Assembly: GCA_963665765.1 (NCBI GenBank)
Contig: OY762464.1
Location: forward strand, 2,852,001-2,916,000
DNA from: Bin76 sp963665765
GTDB taxonomy: Bacteria > Actinomycetota > Acidimicrobiia > Spongiisociales > ZC4RG35
Length of the DNA: 64,000 bases
Direction: 5' to 3'
Under the pieces are notes generated by a model. The model was given only the letters and a program-made list of their open reading frames with translations. It did no database searches and was not told the DNA's origin. How positions within the stretch are numbered: position 1 is the first letter of the stretch; each line of letters starts with the position of its first letter. Position numbers and translations under genes: made by a program. Positions 60,233-64,000 of the stretch are shown here, one piece after another.

Positions 60233-60320
60233 AAAAGGGGACTTTCGGTGTTGACTACGGGGCGCAACCCTAGCCTGAGGATACCTCCCACCGGGGGAGA
60301 GCGTAAACTGGTTGGCAATC

Positions 60321-60944
60321 ATGGAGTCTGTGGAGTTGTTGCTGGTCGGGGCGGTTGCCCTTTCGTATCTGATCGGTTCCATCGATTTTGCGATTTTTGT
60401 CAGTCGTCTGCACGGCGTGGACATCCGCTCTCAAGGAAGCGGCAACCCGGGAACCGCCAACGTCTTTCGGGTGGTGGGAGTCGTCCCCGGGATCATGGTG
60501 CTGGTTGGTGATCTGCTGAAGGGGTTGGTGGCCGCGGTTCTGGGCGCTTTGGCCGCCGGAGCGGTCAACCCCGAGCAGGTGGCGAATCCGGTGAATTCCT
60601 GGGAAGTCACGTTGGCCGGAGCGGCCGCGGTGATCGGACACTGCTATCCGGTGTTCCATCGTTTTCACGGAGGAAAGGGAGTGGCCACCATGTTCGGGGC
60701 GATGCTTTTCGTCCTGCCTTTGGTGACGGTGGTAATGGGGGTGTTGTGGGTGGTGGTGGCCCGGGTGGCCAAATTTCCGGCGGCCGGCTCAACCGCGGCC
60801 GCGGTGGCCTATCTGCCTCTCAGCTACTGGCAGGGCATGAGGTTTCCGGCGATGGCCTGGTTGATGGTGGTGGTGGTCCTGATTCTCTACCGACATCGGT
60901 CCAATCTGGCCACCTGGAGGGAGAGAAGGTCCGGCGCCCGGTGA
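60321..60944 (+). CDS. plsY: Glycerol-3-phosphate acyltransferase PlsY
   Basis: 207 residues with five membrane helices. It acylates glycerol 3-phosphate from acyl phosphate in phospholipid synthesis. The motifs are G-S-G-N-P-G-T-A-N-V-F-R, G-H-C-Y-P-V-F and F-H-G-G-K-G-V-A-T. ATG at 60321. The stop overlaps the moeA start by one base. Confidence 0.95.
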   Translation: MESVELLLVGAVALSYLIGSIDFAIFVSRLHGVDIRSQGSGNPGTANVFRVVGVVPGIMVLVGDLLKGLVAAVLGALAAGAVNPEQVANPVNSWEVTLAGAAAVIGHCYPVFHRFHGGKGVATMFGAMLFVLPLVTVVMGVLWVVVARVAKFPAAGSTAAAVAYLPLSYWQGMRFPAMAWLMVVVVLILYRHRSNLATWRERRSGAR

Positions 60945-62197
60945 TGGCCGCCGAGGAGATGAAACCGCTGGCGGCGGCGCGCCGGGAGGTGCTGTCCGCC
61001 CTGGAGTTGCTCCCCATCCTCGAAATTCCCTTGGACCAGACTCAGGGGCTGGCTCTGGCCTCCGATGTGGTGGCCCCCCACTCTGTGCCACCCTTCGCCA
61101 ATTCGGCGATGGACGGGTACGCGGTGCGGGTGGCGGACGTGGAGAACCCCCCGGTGGTGCTGAAGATCACCGAAGATCTCCCCGCCGGGCAGGTGGCCTC
61201 CGGTTCGGTCGTTCCGGGCCGGGTCATCAAGATCATGACCGGGGCGCCCATCCCGCCGGGGGCCGAGGCGGTGGTGAAGGTAGAGGACACCGAAGCGGTG
61301 ACGGGAGGAAAAGTGCGGATCATGTCCTCGGTGCGGATGGGGACGTCGGTGAGACCGGCCGGGGGCGATCTGGAGAAAGGACAGTTGGTGTTGCCCGCCG
61401 GCGTCCGGCTGGGGCCCGTTCACCTGGGGGTGTTGGCCACCATCGGGGTATCCGCCCCGAAAGTGAGAAAAAGAGCCAAAGTAGCGGTGCTGTCCACCGG
61501 CGATGAACTGTTTCCGGTCGATCACCCCACCCTTCCCCCCGGTGGCATCCGAGATTCAAACCGTCCTCTTCTGAAGGGGCTTCTTGCCGAATTGGGTGTG
61601 GAGATCATCGACATGGGGATCATCCCCGACCGGGAGCGCCGGCTGCGCGCCGCGTTGCTGGACGCTTCGGACACCGCCGATGCCATCGTAACTTCCGGAG
61701 GCGTTTCCATGGGGGAGTACGACCTGGTGAAGCAGGTGCTGTCCAGCCTGGGGAACATCGAATTGTGGAAAGTGGCGATGCAGCCCGCCAAACCTTTCGC
61801 CTTCGGTCACATCAACCGGACCCCGCTGTTCGGATTGCCCGGCAATCCCGTTTCGGCGTTGGTGGCCTACGAGCAATTTGTGCGTCCCTCTCTTCTGAAG
61901 ATGATGGGGTCCCAGGCGGTGTATCGGCCCCGGATTCCGGCCCGGGCCGGGCATGCCTTCCGGACCAACCCTGCTAAGACCGTCTTTGTCCGAGTGGTGG
62001 TCAGCCAGGAGGGTGATCGGATGGTGGCCCGCTCCTCGGGTGGTCAGGGGTCCAACGTTCTCTCGGCGGCCGCCTCGGCCGTCGGCATGGCTGTGGCGCC
62101 GGTCGGAGTGGACTTGATCAGAGAAGGAGGGCCGGTTGCGGTCGAACTGCTGCGGTCGCCGGAAAGCCGCACCGAGGAGGAGGACACCGATGAGTAG
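60944..62197 (+). CDS. moeA: Molybdopterin molybdotransferase MoeA / gephyrin-like Glp
   Basis: 417 residues with the full MoeA fold: N-S-A-M-D-G-Y-A-V, K-I-M-T-G-A-P-I-P, S-T-G-D-E-L, S-G-G-V-S-M-G-E-Y-D, and P-G-N-P-V-S-A. It inserts molybdenum into molybdopterin. In Corynebacterium and relatives a MoeA-like protein, Glp, also binds FtsZ and a membrane receptor GlpR. The gene order here (see the gene at 62800) fits that pair. Which role it has cannot be told from motifs. Confidence 0.92.
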   Translation: MAAEEMKPLAAARREVLSALELLPILEIPLDQTQGLALASDVVAPHSVPPFANSAMDGYAVRVADVENPPVVLKITEDLPAGQVASGSVVPGRVIKIMTGAPIPPGAEAVVKVEDTEAVTGGKVRIMSSVRMGTSVRPAGGDLEKGQLVLPAGVRLGPVHLGVLATIGVSAPKVRKRAKVAVLSTGDELFPVDHPTLPPGGIRDSNRPLLKGLLAELGVEIIDMGIIPDRERRLRAALLDASDTADAIVTSGGVSMGEYDLVKQVLSSLGNIELWKVAMQPAKPFAFGHINRTPLFGLPGNPVSALVAYEQFVRPSLLKMMGSQAVYRPRIPARAGHAFRTNPAKTVFVRVVVSQEGDRMVARSSGGQGSNVLSAAASAVGMAVAPVGVDLIREGGPVAVELLRSPESRTEEEDTDE

Positions 62198-62681
62198 GGA
62201 GTCTGTCCCCCATCTGAACGAGCGGGGAGAGATGCACATGGTGGAGGTGGGAGACAAGCCCGAGACGGTCCGCAGAGCAGTGGCCGAGGCCCGGGTGGAG
62301 ATCAACCCCCCGGCTCGGCGGGCGATAGTGGCGGGAACGATCCCCAAAGGGGATGTGGGAGCGGTGGCGCGTCTGGCGGGGATCATGGCCGCCAAGCGGA
62401 CTTCCGACCTCATTCCTCTTTGCCATCCTCTTCCCCTGTCCGGCATCGAGGTAAACGTCGATCCCTGCGACGGGGGAATGATGATCACCGCCGAAGTTCG
62501 CACCACTGCCCGGACCGGGGTGGAGATGGAGGCGATGCTGGCGGTCTCGGTGGCGGCCCTGGCCGTCTACGACATGGTCAAGAGCCTTGACCGGGGGGTG
62601 GCGATCGGCCCGGTGCGGTTGTTGATGAAGAGCGGCGGCCGGTCCGGGGAGTGGGAGCGAGAAGCAGTCGAATCGAAGTAA
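62190..62681 (+). CDS. moaC: Cyclic pyranopterin monophosphate synthase MoaC
   Basis: 163 residues from the ATG at 62190, overlapping moeA by 8 bp. Key parts are L-I-P-L-C-H-P-L-P-L-S-G-I, E-M-E-A-M and M-V-K-S-L-D-R-G, including the catalytic Lys. It makes cPMP in Moco synthesis. No moaA is in the window. Confidence 0.96.
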   Translation: MSRESVPHLNERGEMHMVEVGDKPETVRRAVAEARVEINPPARRAIVAGTIPKGDVGAVARLAGIMAAKRTSDLIPLCHPLPLSGIEVNVDPCDGGMMITAEVRTTARTGVEMEAMLAVSVAALAVYDMVKSLDRGVAIGPVRLLMKSGGRSGEWEREAVESK

Positions 62682-62785
62682 GCACCCGCCCGCCCGGGTA
62701 AAACCGCCGGCTGAAAGGGCCTGAACCGACCCCGATTCGGAACGTGTTCGGGTTTCTCGAAAGGACCCCGAACCGGTCTGCGGGG

Positions 62786-62791
62786 TATAAT
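62786..62791 (+). promoter_or_regulatory. -10 element for the GlpR/SepX-like gene
   Basis: TATAAT ends 8 bp before the ATG at 62800, so transcription would start at or very near the start codon, giving a leaderless mRNA. No clear -35 hexamer. Confidence 0.6.
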
Positions 62792-62799
62792 GCCCATCA

Positions 62800-63276
62800 A
62801 TGGCCGTCCTGATCATCGCCCTTTTCGTGATCGTTGTGGTGTGGGGCTGGTATCTGGTCCCCAAGAAGACCGGCGCTCACAAATCCTCCACGTTAAATGT
62901 TCGGGGGCGGCAGATCACCTCTCGTAGTCAGAGATCCGCATCCAGGTCGGTGCCCGGTGCAACCGTGGTGCCGGTGGCGGGGGCGGCGAACCCCCGCGTC
63001 ACACCGGTCCCTGCCCGAGTGGGGTCAGGAGCCTCCACCCGTCGACGCAGAATCAGAACCGGGTTGGTAATCGCCGTGGTCCTGTCGATCGCGGCCGCCC
63101 TGTACACCGGTTCGAGTAACTGGTGGTGGGTTCATTTGGCGATGGACGCCCTCCTGATCATCTATTACGGGTTGTCGATGCAAATCCGGGAAAACAGGGC
63201 CGCCCAAATCGCCCCCACGGTCTCCCGCTTCCAGGAGGAATCTCGATCAGGTCTTCGGAAGGTGGTGGGTGGCTGA
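62800..63276 (+). CDS. Three-helix membrane protein, candidate GlpR/SepX division-site protein
   Basis: 158 residues: one N-terminal helix (2-20), a long basic, Ser/Arg/Val-rich linker (~21-85), then two close helices (87-103 and 107-125) and a short tail with E-N-R-A-A-Q. This order of helices and its place after moeA and moaC match GlpR of corynebacteria and SepX of Streptomyces, which work with Glp, FtsZ and the divisome. It is shorter than those. No ribosome site is visible. Identity is inferred from architecture and context. Confidence 0.6.
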   Translation: MAVLIIALFVIVVVWGWYLVPKKTGAHKSSTLNVRGRQITSRSQRSASRSVPGATVVPVAGAANPRVTPVPARVGSGASTRRRRIRTGLVIAVVLSIAAALYTGSSNWWWVHLAMDALLIIYYGLSMQIRENRAAQIAPTVSRFQEESRSGLRKVVGG

Positions 63277-63321
63277 ACCACCCGATGAGAATAAGATCTG
63301 CCTGGTAAACTTCGTCGGCGC

Positions 63322-63398
63322 GGGGGTGTAGCTCAGCCTGGCAGAGCACTTCGTTCGCAACGAAGGGGCCACGGGTTCAAATCCCGTCACCTCCACCA
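63322..63398 (+). tRNA. tRNA-Ala (CGC)
   Basis: The acceptor GGGGGTG pairs with CACCTCC and includes the G3-U70 pair that marks alanine. The anticodon loop is TTCGCAA giving CGC, the T arm is GGTTCAAATCC, and CCA is encoded at 63396-63398. Adjacent to a tyrosine integrase gene. Confidence 0.96.
63360..63398. other. Candidate attachment site at the tRNA-Ala 3' end
   Basis: Integrases of the kind encoded at 63574 usually recombine within the anticodon-to-3'-end part of a tRNA gene. The 39 bp from the anticodon arm to CCA is the likely core. The partner copy must lie beyond the window, so this is unproven. Confidence 0.35.
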
Positions 63399-63573
63399 TT
63401 CACCGGTTTTGCCTGTTTCCTTTCTCAAGGGTTCTAACGGTTTCCTGAGGTTTCACACATCGCTGTTATCCCAGGTAGATAGCCATAATCTTACGGCAAG
63501 GCGTGGAGGATGTGGCTGTCCGTAAAGGTTCTTGACTTTCCCTCGGGTTGCTAGTGCTCAAGAAAGGCAAATA

Positions 63574-64000
63574 ATGGCGAAACTCAACGCCCAGCGGGTC
63601 CGCTCACTGAAAGAACCCAAGAAATATGGAGATCAACGTGGTCTGATGTTGCGGGTCACACCAACCGGATCAAAGCAATGGGTATGGCGAGGGACCATTC
63701 GAGGCAGACGCCGAGACCTCGGCCTCGGCGGGTTTCCATACGTCACCCTCCGGGAAGCCCGCACCAAGGCGTTCGAGTATCGAAGGATCGCCCGCCAGGG
63801 CGGCGATCCCACCGCCGGTCGGTCCACTGTGCCAACATTCCGAGAAGCCACCGAGAAGGTCATCCAACTTTATGCTCCCAAGTGGAAGCCGGGAGGCCTC
63901 TCCGAAAAGCACTGGCGTTCAACACTCGAGGCGTATGCCTTTCCCCATCTGGGGGATGTGGCTGTCAACCAGATCACGGGGCGCGGATGTGATGGCTTGT
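63574..64000 (+). CDS. int: Tyrosine-type site-specific integrase, N-terminal part (3' end outside the window)
   Basis: The frame opens at an ATG preceded by AAAGG and stays open to the window edge, giving 142 codons. The start has the arm-DNA-binding domain of P4-like integrases: G-L-M-L-R-V-T-P-T-G-S-K-Q-W-V-W-R, then R-R-R-D-L-G-L-G-G-F-P-Y-V-T-L-R-E-A-R, then R-Q-G-G-D-P. The SAM-like core-binding domain begins near T-F-R-E-A-T-E. The catalytic domain lies beyond the edge. Its place 176 bp after tRNA-Ala suggests it marks the end of an integrated island. Confidence 0.9.
   Translation, partial: MAKLNAQRVRSLKEPKKYGDQRGLMLRVTPTGSKQWVWRGTIRGRRRDLGLGGFPYVTLREARTKAFEYRRIARQGGDPTAGRSTVPTFREATEKVIQLYAPKWKPGGLSEKHWRSTLEAYAFPHLGDVAVNQITGRGCDGL

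Noticed and set aside
62740..62749. GAACGTGTTC upstream of the GlpR-like gene, resembling an SOS box
   Set aside because: The half sites are only two bases apart; the LexA box needs four.
63508..63520. GGATGTGGCTGTC before the integrase, repeated at 63954-63966 inside it
   Set aside because: A 13-bp match at this distance with no other symmetry is probably chance; it does not flank an element.
1..64000. CRISPR arrays, rRNA genes, insertion sequences and known riboswitches
   Set aside because: No regularly spaced repeats, rRNA segments, transposase frames or recognised aptamer patterns were found on either strand by reading; a covariance-model scan could still reveal weak RNA elements.

Overview
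The window is about 64 kb of high-GC, gene-dense bacterial chromosome that looks like Actinomycetota. The evidence is a mycothiol synthase (mshD), a phosphatidylinositol/PIM cluster (pgsA, acyltransferase, pimA) in the same neighbourhood order as in mycobacteria (thrS ... pgsA-acyltransferase-pimA-pdxS-pdxT-yebC-ruvCAB), a LexA gene with actinobacterial CGAAC-N4-GTTCG boxes, and a probable GlpR/SepX division protein after a MoeA/Glp homologue. Thr-rich linkers and retained queuosine genes (queA, tgt) would suit a deep-branching class such as Acidimicrobiia, but that class assignment is an inference.

Layout. 1-2.9 kb: end of a carbohydrate ABC transporter (two permeases) with an MBL hydrolase and a Gfo/Idh dehydrogenase. 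3.2-5.9 kb: lexA, an SOS-box array and a divergent LysM division-inhibitor-like gene, an unknown Pro-rich membrane protein, and dut. 5.9-7.1 kb: four tRNA genes around a small basic protein. 7.1-14 kb: mshD, thrS, a membrane protein, and a reverse-strand operon of an EF-G-like GTPase and citrate synthase. 14-26 kb: a long forward run for PIM lipid synthesis, PLP synthesis (pdxST), yebC, Holliday-junction resolution (ruvCAB), queuosine tRNA modification (queA-tgt) and protein export (yajC-secD-secF). 26-29 kb: an M81/MlrC-type and an M20 metallohydrolase. 29.2-33.3 kb: rnpB, VapBC and BrnT-like toxin-antitoxin modules, and a long two-domain ThyX. 33.3-36.7 kb: thioesterase, nth, MATE exporter, CcdA. 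36.8-46.9 kb: trpE and trpCFBA, separated by ygfZ, a broken vapC and a five-gene dehydrogenase cassette. 47-51.7 kb: a beta-propeller lipoprotein, enoyl-CoA hydratase, SRPBCC protein, two tRNAs and a BldC-like HTH gene. 51.8-59.8 kb: a Tad/Flp pilus locus with uppP and a second SAF-domain gene. 59.9-63.3 kb: fmdB, plsY, moeA/glp, moaC and a GlpR/SepX candidate. 63.3-64 kb: tRNA-Ala(CGC) followed by a tyrosine integrase that runs off the end, probably the edge of a genomic island.

Most of the window is core housekeeping sequence in tightly overlapping operons (ATGA and GTGA junctions). The accessory parts are the TA-rich stretch at 29.7-33.3 kb, the cassette inside the trp genes, the Tad locus and the integrase at the right edge. 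The most notable points are the triple SOS operator with a LysM gene, the tandem ThyX whose two catalytic-motif copies are degenerate in complementary halves, a TadZ-like protein without Walker-A lysines, the Glp/GlpR-like pair, and the E1-type dehydrogenase with a free-standing lipoyl domain. No CRISPR array, rRNA operon or insertion sequence was seen.
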